Of a stretch of DNA of 64,000 bases, positions 37,766 through 46,981 are shown piece after piece. The stretch lies in contig NZ_JAGGPN010000063.1 in NCBI RefSeq assembly GCF_018613795.1, positions 1 to 64,000 on the forward strand, given 5' to 3'. Within the stretch, counting starts at the first letter, position 1; every line of letters begins with the position of its first letter. The position numbers and the translations under genes are program-made. Source of the DNA: Arthrobacter sp. ISL-65 (GTDB taxonomy: Bacteria; Actinomycetota; Actinomycetes; Actinomycetales; Micrococcaceae). The notes beneath the pieces are model-generated. The model did no database searches and was not told the DNA's origin. It worked only from the letters and a program-made list of their open reading frames with translations.

Positions 37766-38331
37766 TTGCCCTGCTCATCATCGACATGCAGAACGCGTAT
37801 TTCGAAGCGCCGGAACTGGCAGCCCAGCGGGAGCGGCTGGTCACCTCCTGCAACAGACTGCTGGAGGGCTTCACCTCCAGCGGACACAAAGCGCTGCTGG
37901 TTGGCACCGAGCACGAGCGGGACAAGTCAACGTGGACGCTGAGCATGCTGGATGACGACCAGGGCTTCATTTTCCGCGGCAGCAAGCAGGCGGAGGCTGT
38001 GCCCGGCCTCGCCACCGACGGCCTGCCGCAGCTGAGCAAGACGCGGGACAGCGCCTTTATTGGCACCAACCTGCTGTCCCGGCTGCGGAACTGGGGCGCC
38101 GACGAAGTGGTGCTGGCCGGGGTTTCCACGCACAACTGCATCGCCCAGACTGGAGCGGACGCTTTCGCCCACAACATCCGGGTTACATACGCGGAGGACG
38201 CCATGGCGTCGGAGGACAACCAGGATGCCACGGACATGCTGCGCATCCTGTCCACCACGTACCGCCAGCCAGTACAGTCGAGCGATGAGATCCTCGCCCG
38301 GCTCAGCGGCGGGCTTAGCGGAGGCCGTTGA
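37762..38331 (+). CDS. Isochorismatase-like cysteine hydrolase
   Basis: 189 residues of the isochorismatase-like hydrolase family. The Asp-Lys-Cys triad is Asp8 (IIDMQ), Lys93 (LSKTRDSAF) and Cys126 (VSTHNCIAQT). Members split amide or ureido bonds, for example nicotinamide, N-carbamoylsarcosine, ureidoacrylate or biuret. Coupled to a LacI regulator and only 110 bp upstream of a complete urease operon, it may release urea or ammonia from a ureido compound (inference). Confidence 0.88.
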   Translation: MIALLIIDMQNAYFEAPELAAQRERLVTSCNRLLEGFTSSGHKALLVGTEHERDKSTWTLSMLDDDQGFIFRGSKQAEAVPGLATDGLPQLSKTRDSAFIGTNLLSRLRNWGADEVVLAGVSTHNCIAQTGADAFAHNIRVTYAEDAMASEDNQDATDMLRILSTTYRQPVQSSDEILARLSGGLSGGR

Positions 38332-38441
38332 GGGCCGCTCCGGCCGCTCCTGAGCCGGATCTGCACTCTTGAAACGTGGTGGAAACGAACGGGGCCTAGT
38401 CTGGGTCCCACGCCGACCCGCAGGCCGTTGAAGGGATCCTC

Positions 38442-38744
38442 ATGCATCTGCTGCCTCGTGAGCAGGAAAAGCTCATGATCGTGGTCGCCGCCGACCTCGC
38501 CCGCAGGCGCCAGGGGCGCGGGCTCAAACTGAACTACCCGGAAGCCGTGGCTATCATCAGCTATGAGCTGATCGAGGGTGCCCGGGACGGCCGCACCGTG
38601 GCCGAGCTTATGAGTTACGGCACCACCCTGCTCAGCCGCGACGACGTCATGGAGGGCGTGCCGGAGATGATCCACGATGTCCAGATCGAGGCCACCTTTC
38701 CTGATGGCACCAAGCTCGTCACCGTCCACAATCCCATCCGATAG
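38442..38744 (+). CDS. ureA: Urease gamma subunit
   Basis: 100 residues, the standard UreA size, starting [11 protein letters not shown] and containing [14 protein letters not shown]. It is a structural subunit of the nickel urease that hydrolyses urea to ammonia and carbamate. An AAGGG site precedes the ATG. It is the first of seven contiguous ure genes. Confidence 0.97.
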   Translation: MHLLPREQEKLMIVVAADLARRRQGRGLKLNYPEAVAIISYELIEGARDGRTVAELMSYGTTLLSRDDVMEGVPEMIHDVQIEATFPDGTKLVTVHNPIR

Positions 38745-38751
38745 GGGCGCC

Positions 38752-39105
38752 ATGATTCCCGGAGAGTATGTCCTGCGTCCTGAACCGCTGGTGATTAACG
38801 CGGGCCGCGAGGCGGTCGACGTCGTTGTTCTCAACACCGGTGACCGTCCCGTGCAGGTGGGCTCGCACTACCACTTCGCGGAGGCGAACCCGGCGCTGGA
38901 ATTCGACCGCGACGCCGCCTATGGGCGGCGCCTGGACATTCCCGCCGGCACCGCAGCACGGTTCGAACCGGGCGACGGAAAGACTGTCCGGCTGATCAGG
39001 CTGGCCGGCGGCCGGGAGGTCTACGGCCTGAGTAACGCGGTGAACGGCAGCCTCGGCCACGGCGCTGGCCAGGGCGGCACTGACCGGGACGGGGGAGACC
39101 GATGA
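38752..39105 (+). CDS. ureB: Urease beta subunit
   Basis: 117 residues with the UreB core [18 protein letters not shown] and [18 protein letters not shown] at 38752 lies seven bases after ureA, and the 3' end overlaps ureC by 4 bp (ATGA). The short Gly/Asp-rich tail after residue 100 is variable in the family. Structural urease subunit. Confidence 0.97.
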   Translation: MIPGEYVLRPEPLVINAGREAVDVVVLNTGDRPVQVGSHYHFAEANPALEFDRDAAYGRRLDIPAGTAARFEPGDGKTVRLIRLAGGREVYGLSNAVNGSLGHGAGQGGTDRDGGDR

Positions 39106-40862
39106 GCTTTGAATTGTCCCGCAGGCAGTACGCGGACCTTTACGGCCCGACAACGGGCGACGCCATCCGTCTCGCCGACACCGATCTGTTCCTCGAGATC
39201 GAAAAGGACCTCACGAACTACGGCGAGGAAGTGGTCTTCGGCGGCGGCAAGGTCATCCGGGACGGCATGGGCCAGAACGGCCAGGCCACGCGCGACGGTG
39301 TCGGTTCCGGCGGCGGTGTGCCGGACACCGTCATCACCAACGTGGTGGTGCTGGACTATACCGGCATTTACAAGGCGGACGTCGCACTGAAGGACGGCCA
39401 CATCTTTCGGATCGGCAAGGCCGGAAACCCGCAGATTGCCGACGGCGTGGACATCGTCATCGGCGCCAGCACAGAGATCATCTCTGGGGAACGCAAGATC
39501 CTTACCGCCGGGGGAGTGGACACGCACATCCACTTCATTTCCGCGGACCAGGTGGCCACGGCGCTCTGCAGCGGGGTGACCACCATGGTCGGCGGCGGCA
39601 CCGGACCGGCTGAAGGCACCAAGGCCACCACCGTCACCCCCGGCAAATGGCACATCCACCGCATGCTGCAGGCCGCCGAGGGTTTTCCCGTCAACATCGG
39701 TCTGCTCGGCAAAGGGCACGCTTCCGCCGTCGAGCCGCTGGCCGAGCAGATCCGTGCTGGAGCGGTGGGCCTGAAGGTCCACGAGGACTGGGGTTCCACC
39801 ACATCCTCGATCGACACCTCGCTGAAGGTGGCGGACGAGTATGACATCCAGGTGGCCATCCACACGGACACGCTGAACGAGTGCGGCTTCGTGGAGGACA
39901 CCATCCGGGCCATCGACGGGCGTGTCATCCACACGTTCCACACCGAGGGCGCCGGGGGAGGGCACGCGCCGGACATCATCAAGATCGCCGGCCTGCCGAA
40001 CGTGCTTCCCGCCTCCACGAATCCCACGCTGCCCTACACACGGAACACCATCGAAGAGCACCTGGACATGCTCATGGTGTGCCACCACCTCAATCCGGAC
40101 ATCCCTGAGGACGTGGCCTTCGCCGATTCCCGGATCCGTGCCGAGACCATCGCGGCGGAGGACGTCCTGCAGGACATGGGGATCTTCGCCATCACGTCGT
40201 CTGACTCCCAGGCCATGGGGCGCGTGGGCGAGGTGATCACCCGCACCTGGCAAGTGGCGGACAAGATGAAGAAGCAGCGCGGCGTCCTGAAGGACCCTGC
40301 CGGTGGTGCCCACGGTGCAGCATCTGGCTCAGGACAGGACAGCGACAACTTCCGGCTGAAGCGTTATGTGGCGAAGTACACCATCAACCCGGCGATCGCC
40401 CAGGGCATGGCTGATTCCATTGGCTCCGTGGAGGAGGGCAAGTTCGCCGACCTGGTGCTCTGGGATCCGGCATTCTTCGGCGTGAAGCCCGAGCTGGTCC
40501 TCAAGGGAGGCCAGATTGCCTACGCCCTGATGGGCGACGCCAACGCCTCCATCCCCACACCCCAGCCGCGCACCATGCGACCCATGTTCGGCGCCCACGG
40601 CAAGGCCCTGCAACAGTCGTCCATCACCTTCCTCTCCCAGGCGGCCATTGACGCCGGTGTGCCGGAGGAGCTGGGCCTGGAGAAGGTCATCCGGCCGGTC
40701 TCCGGCATCCGGACCCTGACCAAGGCGGACCTGAGGTACAACGACGCCACGCCGGACATCCAGGTGGACCCGGAAACCTACGCGGTGACTGTGGACGGAG
40801 AAGACGTCACCTGCGAACCGTCGGACGTACTGCCCATGGCGCAGCGGTACTTCCTCTTCTAG
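39102..40862 (+). CDS. ureC: Urease alpha (catalytic) subunit
   Basis: 586 residues. All active-site residues are present: His142 and His144 in DTHIHF, the carbamylated Lys225 in GLKVHEDWG, His254, His280, the flap His pair in MVCHHL and Asp368 in TSSDSQAMG. These bind two nickel ions. A ten-residue longer loop, rich in Gly/Ala/Ser ([13 protein letters not shown]), lies near residue 405. Fully intact and likely functional. Confidence 0.98.
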   Translation: MSFELSRRQYADLYGPTTGDAIRLADTDLFLEIEKDLTNYGEEVVFGGGKVIRDGMGQNGQATRDGVGSGGGVPDTVITNVVVLDYTGIYKADVALKDGHIFRIGKAGNPQIADGVDIVIGASTEIISGERKILTAGGVDTHIHFISADQVATALCSGVTTMVGGGTGPAEGTKATTVTPGKWHIHRMLQAAEGFPVNIGLLGKGHASAVEPLAEQIRAGAVGLKVHEDWGSTTSSIDTSLKVADEYDIQVAIHTDTLNECGFVEDTIRAIDGRVIHTFHTEGAGGGHAPDIIKIAGLPNVLPASTNPTLPYTRNTIEEHLDMLMVCHHLNPDIPEDVAFADSRIRAETIAAEDVLQDMGIFAITSSDSQAMGRVGEVITRTWQVADKMKKQRGVLKDPAGGAHGAASGSGQDSDNFRLKRYVAKYTINPAIAQGMADSIGSVEEGKFADLVLWDPAFFGVKPELVLKGGQIAYALMGDANASIPTPQPRTMRPMFGAHGKALQQSSITFLSQAAIDAGVPEELGLEKVIRPVSGIRTLTKADLRYNDATPDIQVDPETYAVTVDGEDVTCEPSDVLPMAQRYFLF

Positions 40863-40871
40863 GAGTTTCAG

Positions 40872-41348
40872 ATGATCATCGAGAAAGTCCTCGGCAACCT
40901 GCACGACCAGCCAGCCGAGTTTTACTCCGGCCTGCACCGGGAGAAGGTGGTGCTGCCCAGTGCCCAGCTCGTTAAGCGGATCCAGCGCGTCACCACCGAC
41001 CACGGCAATGAGATTGGCATCCGGCTTCCTGCCGGATCGGCCGACCTCCGCGACGGCGACGTGCTGCACGTGGCCGAAACCAACATGGTCGTGGTCTCAG
41101 TGCTGCCCACCGATGTCCTGGTGATCGCACCACGGACCATCCACGAGATGGGGATTGTGGCCCACTCCCTCGGCAACCGGCACCTGCAGGCGCAGTTTTT
41201 CGACGCGTCGTCCGAGTACGGCGCCGAGGTCATGGTGTGCCAGTACGACCACACCGTCGAGGACTATCTCAAACACGTCGGAGTGCCCTACCACCGCCAG
41301 GAACGCGTCATGCCAGTGCCTTTCCGCCATGCTGAACACGCGCACTAA
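40872..41348 (+). CDS. ureE: Urease accessory protein UreE (nickel carrier)
   Basis: 158 residues with the UreE N-terminal domain and the metal-binding core domain ending HRQERVMPVPFRHAEHAH. The His residues at the end can bind nickel, which UreE hands to the UreG/F/D complex. It starts nine bases after ureC. The following gap to ureF is the only large gap in the operon and holds an inverted repeat. Confidence 0.95.
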   Translation: MIIEKVLGNLHDQPAEFYSGLHREKVVLPSAQLVKRIQRVTTDHGNEIGIRLPAGSADLRDGDVLHVAETNMVVVSVLPTDVLVIAPRTIHEMGIVAHSLGNRHLQAQFFDASSEYGAEVMVCQYDHTVEDYLKHVGVPYHRQERVMPVPFRHAEHAH

Positions 41349-41388
41349 CCGTTGTCGCGTCTGGCGGCGAGGGCGGTCGGCTTGGGAG

Positions 41389-41459
41389 GCCGCTCCGGAA
41401 TTTGGGCCGTGCCAGCTTCGCGATGCCCTCCACACCGCGGCCAAAAATTCCGGAGCGGC
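41389..41459. repeat. Inverted repeat between ureE and ureF
   Basis: GCCGCTCCGGAATTT (41389-41403) and AAATTCCGGAGCGGC (41445-41459) are perfect 15-bp arms. With one small bulge the pairing continues to GGGCC/GGCC. The loop is about 35 bases. It occupies the only long gap within the otherwise overlapping urease genes and looks like a small inserted element or an attenuating hairpin. Confidence 0.85.
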
Positions 41460-41489
41460 TGTTTGGCACCTCACCGCCGGGGGCCAACA

Positions 41490-42158
41490 GTGACGTCTTA
41501 CCAGCTCTCTTTGCAGCAGTTGTGTGATTCCTCGCTTCCTACTGGGGCGTTTGCTCACTCGTTGGGGTTTGAAACCTACATCGAGCGGGGGGTGGTGCGG
41601 GATGAGGAGTCATTTGACCGGTGGTTGGGGGCGTTCCTTTCACAGCAGCTGACTTATTCGGATGCCTTGGCTATCCGGTTTTTGTATGAGGGTGTTCCTG
41701 TGGTTGAGCTCGATGAGTTGCTCTCCGCGCAGCTTTTGCCGCGGCAGGTTCGGGAGGCCAGCGTCAAGATGGGGAACCGGATGCTCGAAATCGGCACCGA
41801 AGTGTTTCCCTCGCCGGAATTGTCGGCGTACCGGGCGCTGGTGAGCGGGGGCCGGGCCGCCGGCCATCAGCCGCTGGCGTTCGCCGTCGTCGCCCGTTCG
41901 CTGGGGGTTCCGCCGGCTGCGGCGATCGCCGCGTACCTTTTCGCCACCGTCACGTCACTGACACAGAACGCCGTCCGGGCCATCCCGCTCGGGCAGAGTG
42001 CCGGCCAGCGGGTGCTGCGGAACGCGCACGACGCCGTTGCTGCCGCCGTCGAGCGGGCGGCCTGCCTGACGCCGGACGACTTCGGGGCCGTCAGCCCCGG
42101 ACTGGAGATTTCGCAGATGAGGCACGAGCGCCAACGTGCCCGCATGTTCATGAGCTAG
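41490..42158 (+). CDS. ureF: Urease accessory protein UreF
   Basis: 222 residues with the family signature DSSLPTGAFAHSLGFE at the start and the conserved C-terminal QMRHERQRARMF. It acts in the UreD-UreF-UreG complex that loads nickel. GTG at 41490 is the best start by homology; its ribosome site is weak, and an in-frame ATG at 41352 would add an unlikely 46 residues through the inverted repeat. Codons in roughly 41490-41760 use T and G in third position more than the neighbours do. Confidence 0.93.
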   Translation: MTSYQLSLQQLCDSSLPTGAFAHSLGFETYIERGVVRDEESFDRWLGAFLSQQLTYSDALAIRFLYEGVPVVELDELLSAQLLPRQVREASVKMGNRMLEIGTEVFPSPELSAYRALVSGGRAAGHQPLAFAVVARSLGVPPAAAIAAYLFATVTSLTQNAVRAIPLGQSAGQRVLRNAHDAVAAAVERAACLTPDDFGAVSPGLEISQMRHERQRARMFMS

Positions 42159-42170
42159 CAGGAGGACAGC

Positions 42171-42788
42171 ATGACTGAACCCATCAAGATCGGCATCGGC
42201 GGCCCCGTCGGCGCCGGAAAGACCCAGCTCGTGGAACGGCTCACGCGCCACATGAGCACGGAGATCTCCATGGCCGCCATCACCAACGACATCTACACGA
42301 TCGAGGACGCCAAGATCCTGGCCGCCAACGGAATCCTGCCGGAGGACCGCATCATCGGCGTCGAAACCGGCGGCTGCCCGCACACCGCCATCCGCGAGGA
42401 CACGTCCATGAACACCGCGGCCATCGAGGAGCTCAAGCAGCGGCACCCGGACCTGCAGGTGATCTTCGTGGAGTCCGGCGGCGACAACCTCTCGGCCACC
42501 TTCAGCCCGGAGCTGGTGGACTTCTCGATCTATATCATCGACGTTGCGCAGGGCGAGAAGATCCCGCGGAAGGCCGGCCAGGGCATGATCAAGTCCGACC
42601 TCTTCATCATCAACAAGACAGACCTCGCCCCGCACGTCGGCGCAGACCTCGCCGTCATGGAACGCGACTCCAAGGAATTCCGCGGTGCCAAGCCGTTCTG
42701 TTTCACGAACCTCAAAACGGACGAAGGCCTGGAGCACGTCATCGAATGGATCCGGCGCGATGTCCTGATGCTCGACCTGGCGCAGTGA
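42171..42788 (+). CDS. ureG: Urease accessory GTPase UreG
   Basis: 205 residues. The P-loop is [11 protein letters not shown] at about residue 8, followed by the ESGGDNL switch and the guanine-specificity motif NKTDLAP. GTP hydrolysis drives nickel insertion into urease. AGGAGG lies just before the ATG, and the end overlaps ureD by 4 bp (GTGA). Confidence 0.97.
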   Translation: MTEPIKIGIGGPVGAGKTQLVERLTRHMSTEISMAAITNDIYTIEDAKILAANGILPEDRIIGVETGGCPHTAIREDTSMNTAAIEELKQRHPDLQVIFVESGGDNLSATFSPELVDFSIYIIDVAQGEKIPRKAGQGMIKSDLFIINKTDLAPHVGADLAVMERDSKEFRGAKPFCFTNLKTDEGLEHVIEWIRRDVLMLDLAQ

Positions 42789-43678
42789 GCACGACGGCGG
42801 CAGTGCCACCAGCGGCTTCACCGGCCGCTTCTGCGGCCGGGTCGCCTCACGGGGTGCTTGAGCTCGTCATCAGCGAACGTGGAGGGCGTTCCATTGCGTC
42901 CCGGCAATTTCATCAAGGCGCCTTGCGCGTGTTGCGCCCGCACTATCTGGATGAGTCCGGCCAGGTTTGCTACGTCGTCGTCAATCCTGGCGGGGCGTAT
43001 TTGGGGGCCGATCTTTACGTCGTTGACGTGGAGGTGGGGGACGGGGCTGACCTGCTGCTCACCACGCAGTCCGCGACGAAAATCTACCGGACTCCGGCAT
43101 CATTTGCCGAGCAGCGGATGACCGTCCGGCTGGGGGAGGGGTCGCGGCTGGAGCTGGCGCCGGACCAGGTGATCGCCTACCGAGAGGCCAGCTACCGGCA
43201 GAACACGTACATCACGGTGCGGCCAACGTCGAGCCTGGTAATGGCTGAGGTGATCACGCCGGGATGGTCCCCGGACGGTGCCTCCTTCCGGTACGAGGAG
43301 CTGCGGCTCCGCAACGAGATCCACGTCGAGACGGACGGCGGCACCCGGCTGCTCGCCCTGGACAATCTGCTGATCCGCCCGCCGATCGACGACGTCACCG
43401 GCACGGGCTTCATGGAGGGTTATAGCCACCTGGGTTCGCTGGTGGTGGTGGACGCCCGGGTGGACCAGGCGCTAGCCGATGATCTGCACCAACTGGCCGA
43501 AGAGTTCGACGCCTACACAGGGGTCTCGCTCAGTGCCACAATGGACGGCATCACGGCACTGGTGCTCCGGTCCCTGTCGAACAGCACCGAAAAACTCAAT
43601 ACGCTACTGGGTGGCTGCAGTGGCCTTCTCCGTCAACGCTGGTACGGCCAGGCGCCCCTGAACCTGAGGAAGTACTGA
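42785..43678 (+). CDS. ureD: Urease accessory protein UreD/UreH
   Basis: 297 residues. UreD is the scaffold that binds apo-urease and the UreFG complex. The family blocks [29 protein letters not shown] and [10 protein letters not shown] are visible. GTG at 42785 overlaps the ureG stop. The first 20 residues are an Ala/Pro-rich extension. Its stop overlaps the nickel permease start by one base. Confidence 0.94.
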   Translation: MSTTAAVPPAASPAASAAGSPHGVLELVISERGGRSIASRQFHQGALRVLRPHYLDESGQVCYVVVNPGGAYLGADLYVVDVEVGDGADLLLTTQSATKIYRTPASFAEQRMTVRLGEGSRLELAPDQVIAYREASYRQNTYITVRPTSSLVMAEVITPGWSPDGASFRYEELRLRNEIHVETDGGTRLLALDNLLIRPPIDDVTGTGFMEGYSHLGSLVVVDARVDQALADDLHQLAEEFDAYTGVSLSATMDGITALVLRSLSNSTEKLNTLLGGCSGLLRQRWYGQAPLNLRKY

Positions 43679-44721
43679 TGACTACCTTGACCCAGTTCGC
43701 CGCCATGTACCGCGAGCGGGAGCAGTTGCCGCTCCGGACGCGCATACTGGCCACCTTTTCCGCGGTGGGCATCCTGCACCTCGCAGCCGTCGTGCTCCTC
43801 GTTGCCGGCACTGCGGCGTCGGGGCAGCCGCTGGCGCTCGGACTGGTGCTTACGGCATACCTGGCCGGCATCAAGCACAGCTACGACTGGGACCACATCG
43901 CCGCAATCGACAACTCCACCCGGAAGTTCGTGGCGCAGAGGCAGGATCCCACCAGTGTGGGATTCGCCTTCAGCCTGGGGCACAGTTCGGTGGTGATCCT
44001 GGCCGGGGCCCTGGTGGTCTCCGGGGTGTCGCTGGTGGGCAGGTTCATGACCGAGGGCAGCACCGGAAACCTCGTCCTTGGGCTAATTGGCAGCGGGGTT
44101 TCCGGTTTGTTCCTGCTGGCCATGGGGCTCTTCAACGGGTCGGCGTTTCTCGGTGCCGCCCGGTCCTACCGCAGGGTCCGCGGCGGCGGAACGGTGCTGC
44201 CGGAGGAGCTGGAAGCCAAGGGCTTTGTGGCCCGCCTTCTGGCCCGGCCGCTGTCAAAGGTGCGGCGGCCCAGGAATGTGTACGTGATCGGCTTCCTGTT
44301 CGGGCTCGGTTTTGATACCGCCACCACCATTGGGCTCCTGGTGATGACGGCGGCGGCCTCCTTGGCGGGCGTTTCGCCGGCCGCGCTACTGGCACTTCCG
44401 CTCGCGTTCACCGCCGCCATGACCCTGTGTGACACCACGAACGGCGTTGCCATGATGCGGATGTACAACTCGGCCATCCACGATCCCTTGCGCAAACTTG
44501 GGTTCAACGCCGTCATTACCGGGCTATCGGCCCTCTCCGCGCTTTTCGTTGCCGTGATAACCCTCGTCGGCTTTTTCAACGCGGCGTTCGGGCTGAAGGA
44601 CCCGCTCACCGCCTGGCTGGGTGCCATCGATCTGGGCGATGCCGGGCTGCTGCTGGTGGCTGCGTTCCTGGCGCTGTGGGGTGCGGCGTCGTTGCGCGGG
44701 CGCCGGAGGGCCCGCGCCTAA
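43678..44721 (+). CDS. Nickel/cobalt permease (NiCoT family, NixA/HoxN type)
   Basis: 347 residues with eight helices. The HX4DH nickel signature is at His67...Asp72-His73 in KHSYDWDHIAAIDN, and the second signature appears as GLGFDTATTIGLL. The first reads HSYDWDH where many relatives have HAxDADH. It imports nickel for the urease encoded directly upstream; its start overlaps the ureD stop by one base, so the operon makes both enzyme and metal supply. Confidence 0.95.
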   Translation: MTTLTQFAAMYREREQLPLRTRILATFSAVGILHLAAVVLLVAGTAASGQPLALGLVLTAYLAGIKHSYDWDHIAAIDNSTRKFVAQRQDPTSVGFAFSLGHSSVVILAGALVVSGVSLVGRFMTEGSTGNLVLGLIGSGVSGLFLLAMGLFNGSAFLGAARSYRRVRGGGTVLPEELEAKGFVARLLARPLSKVRRPRNVYVIGFLFGLGFDTATTIGLLVMTAAASLAGVSPAALLALPLAFTAAMTLCDTTNGVAMMRMYNSAIHDPLRKLGFNAVITGLSALSALFVAVITLVGFFNAAFGLKDPLTAWLGAIDLGDAGLLLVAAFLALWGAASLRGRRRARA

Positions 44722-44729
44722 GCGCCCAC

Positions 44730-44787
44730 CTTCGCCCGAAGCCCGCCCAGCCTCTTCCTAGCCGACAAGCTTCGCCCGAAGCCCGCC
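44730..44787. repeat. 18-bp direct repeat at the 3' end of the TetR gene
   Basis: CTTCGCCCGAAGCCCGCC is present at 44730-44747 in the gap and at 44770-44787 inside the last codons of the TetR gene. Each copy contains the palindrome CTTCG-CC-CGAAG. It is probably a small duplication between the convergent permease and TetR genes. Confidence 0.7.
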
Positions 44788-45366
44788 GATGACCACGTCC
44801 AGGCCGAAGTCGAAGGCGTGCCCGCCCCGTTCCTCCGCTGGCCCGGCATTGCCGAGCGCGCGCTTCAGCGTGGGATAGCCCTCCGCAGGCGGGTCCCACA
44901 CCACTTCCGGTGCCGCGAGGTCCAGGGCCGCGCCGAGGGCGAAGCTGTCGATGGTGGAGATGGCGGCCACGACGTCACGCCCGCGGAATCCCGCGCCCTC
45001 CAGGGCCAGGGCCAGGTCCTCGTAGAGACCGATGACCGCCGGGTCCGTGATGGACTGCAGCACCAGCAGCGGAGCCAGCCGCGGATGGCGGGCAAAGGCG
45101 TCCCGGTACGCGCGGATCAGGACGCGAAGGGCGGCCTCCCAGTCGCTGTGGTCCACGGGAGTGTACGGCTCCTCGGTGATGATCCGGTGGCGCAGCAGTT
45201 CCAGGATCTCGTCCCGGCCGCTGACGTGGTTGTAGATGGAGGACTGGCTCACGCCGATCTTTTTGGCCAGCTTCGGCAAGCTGAAGTCGCCGCTCTCATC
45301 GACCAGTTCCAGCGCGGCCGTGGTCAGGGCCCCCACGGATATCAGCGGGAGGAGCGGGCGCCCCAT
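44758..45366 (-). CDS. TetR-family regulator of the permease-amidohydrolase pair
   Basis: 202 residues with an N-terminal HTH (DFSLPKLAKKIGVSQSSIYNHV, about 20-41) and a TetR-type C-terminal ligand domain. ATG at 45366 is supported by AGGAGA; upstream in-frame starts would add about 30 residues. It is divergent from an APC permease, and a perfect 35-bp palindrome lies between them, so it almost certainly represses that operon and itself. Confidence 0.9.
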   Translation of the reverse strand: MGRPLLPLISVGALTTAALELVDESGDFSLPKLAKKIGVSQSSIYNHVSGRDEILELLRHRIITEEPYTPVDHSDWEAALRVLIRAYRDAFARHPRLAPLLVLQSITDPAVIGLYEDLALALEGAGFRGRDVVAAISTIDSFALGAALDLAAPEVVWDPPAEGYPTLKRALGNAGPAEERGGHAFDFGLDVVIGGLRAKLVG

Positions 45367-45468
45367 GGAATCTCCTGTCTGCAGCATTGGAACATCGGAA
45401 CCCAGCCTAGTCTCCGGCTCCTGAGGTGACCGCTTCAAACAAACCTGTTGTGCTCCGCGCCACACACC

Positions 45469-45503
45469 CCCATACTAAACGAAAGCCTTTCGTTTAGTAT
45501 GGG
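45469..45503. promoter_or_regulatory. Perfect 35-bp palindrome: TetR operator and divergent promoter
   Basis: CCCATACTAAACGAAAG and its exact complement (17-bp arms, one central base) cover 45469-45503. TAGTAT at 45496 on the plus strand would be the -10 box of the permease, and the symmetry gives the same box toward tetR. A bound repressor would block both promoters. Confidence 0.85.
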
Positions 45504-45523
45504 CTTCCAGAAAGGACGGACCA

Positions 45524-46981
45524 GTGCCGGATACCCAAACCAGACCTCCGGCGTCGTCTGCGGACGGCGCCCTCAAGCGCAATGCCCTGGGCACAGGCGG
45601 CATTGCCTTCCTCGTCATTTCGGCGGCAGCGCCGCTGACCGTCATGGCGGGTGTTGCCCCGGTGGCCATCAGCGTCGGCGGCATCGGCGCCCCGGCGGGC
45701 TACCTCCTGGCGGGCATCGTGCTCACGCTCTTCGCCGTCGGTTTCATGGCCATGACCCGGCACGTGAAGGCGGCCGGCGGCTTCTACACCTACATTTCGC
45801 TGGCCATGGGCAAGACCGTGGGACTTGCCTCAGCCATCCTGGCGATCGTCTCCTACAACTGCCTCCAGATCGGCGTCTACGGACTCTTCGCCGTCCAGAC
45901 CCACGACATGCTCAAGGTGGTCTTCGGGCTCGAGGTGCCCTGGCCGGCGATTGCCCTGGCCGCCGTGGCCGCCGTATGGTTCCTCGGCTACCGGGGCATC
46001 GACGTCGGCGCCAAAGTGCTCGGGGTGCTCCTCGTGGCCGAGACCGGCATCCTGGCCCTGATGGGGGCGGGCATCCTCGGCAGCGGCGGAGCGCACGGAA
46101 TCAGCGTGGGCTCCTTCACCCCGGAGCACGCGTTCGGGCCGGGCGTCCTGGCCATCCTCGGCATCTGCTTCGCCGCATTCATGGGCTTCGAGTCCACCGT
46201 GCTGTACCGCTCGGAGGCCCGGGACCCGGACAGGTCGGTGCCCCGGGCCACGTATATCGCCGTCGGCTTCATGTCCGTGTTCTACGCCTTCATCGTCTGG
46301 GCCGTGGTGCAGGCCTACGGCGAAGACCGTGCCGTGGAAGCCGCCGGGCAGCTGGCGGGCGGGATGTTCTTCCAGACCATCAACCACTACGTGGGTCCCT
46401 GGGCCGAGGTGGCGATGTACTTCCTGATCGTCACCAGCGTCTACGCTTCCCAGCTGGCCTTCCATAACGCGATCAACCGCTACGTCTACATGCTGGCGCG
46501 CGACGGCGTGCTGCCGGACTTCCTGGGGCAAACCCACCCGAAGTTCAAATCACCACACCGGGCCGGCCAGCTGCAGACGGTCCTCGCCGCCCTGGTCATC
46601 ATGGTCTGTGCCCTCCTGAACGCGGATCCTTACCAGCAGCTGCTGATCTGGGTGAACACCCCGGGGATCTTCGGCATCGTCGGACTGCAGGGTCTGGTAT
46701 CGGTGGCGGCCTTCCTCTACCTGCGCCGGAATCCCGAGGCCGTCACGCACCGGCTGATGGTCCCGCTCAGTTTGGCGTCGGCCGTCCTGCTCTTCGGCGT
46801 GGTGCTGCTGATCGGGTTCAACATCGAACTGCTCACCTTTGCCGATGCACTGACCAACACCATCCTCATCCTGGTGACGCCCCTTGTCTTTACCGCCGGA
46901 CTCCTGGCCGCCCGCTGGGTGCGCCGCCACCGGCCGGAAACCTTTGCACAGATCGGAAGCTTCGAAACCCATGAATCCTGA
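45524..46981 (+). CDS. APC-family amino acid/amine permease
   Basis: 485 residues with about twelve helices; AFLVISAAAPLTVMAGVAP in helix 1 and GFESTVLYRSEARDPDRSVP after helix 6 are APC motifs. It resembles the permease at 13319 in length and layout. GTG at 45524 has an AAAGGA site. The end overlaps the amidohydrolase start by 11 bp, so it probably imports the hydrolase substrate, likely an amine or amide. The TetR palindrome covers its promoter. Confidence 0.9.
   Translation: MPDTQTRPPASSADGALKRNALGTGGIAFLVISAAAPLTVMAGVAPVAISVGGIGAPAGYLLAGIVLTLFAVGFMAMTRHVKAAGGFYTYISLAMGKTVGLASAILAIVSYNCLQIGVYGLFAVQTHDMLKVVFGLEVPWPAIALAAVAAVWFLGYRGIDVGAKVLGVLLVAETGILALMGAGILGSGGAHGISVGSFTPEHAFGPGVLAILGICFAAFMGFESTVLYRSEARDPDRSVPRATYIAVGFMSVFYAFIVWAVVQAYGEDRAVEAAGQLAGGMFFQTINHYVGPWAEVAMYFLIVTSVYASQLAFHNAINRYVYMLARDGVLPDFLGQTHPKFKSPHRAGQLQTVLAALVIMVCALLNADPYQQLLIWVNTPGIFGIVGLQGLVSVAAFLYLRRNPEAVTHRLMVPLSLASAVLLFGVVLLIGFNIELLTFADALTNTILILVTPLVFTAGLLAARWVRRHRPETFAQIGSFETHES

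Noticed and set aside
39021-41069. Long minus-strand open frames under ureC and ureE
   Set aside because: They are antisense shadows of confirmed urease genes, with no recognisable domain or start signal.
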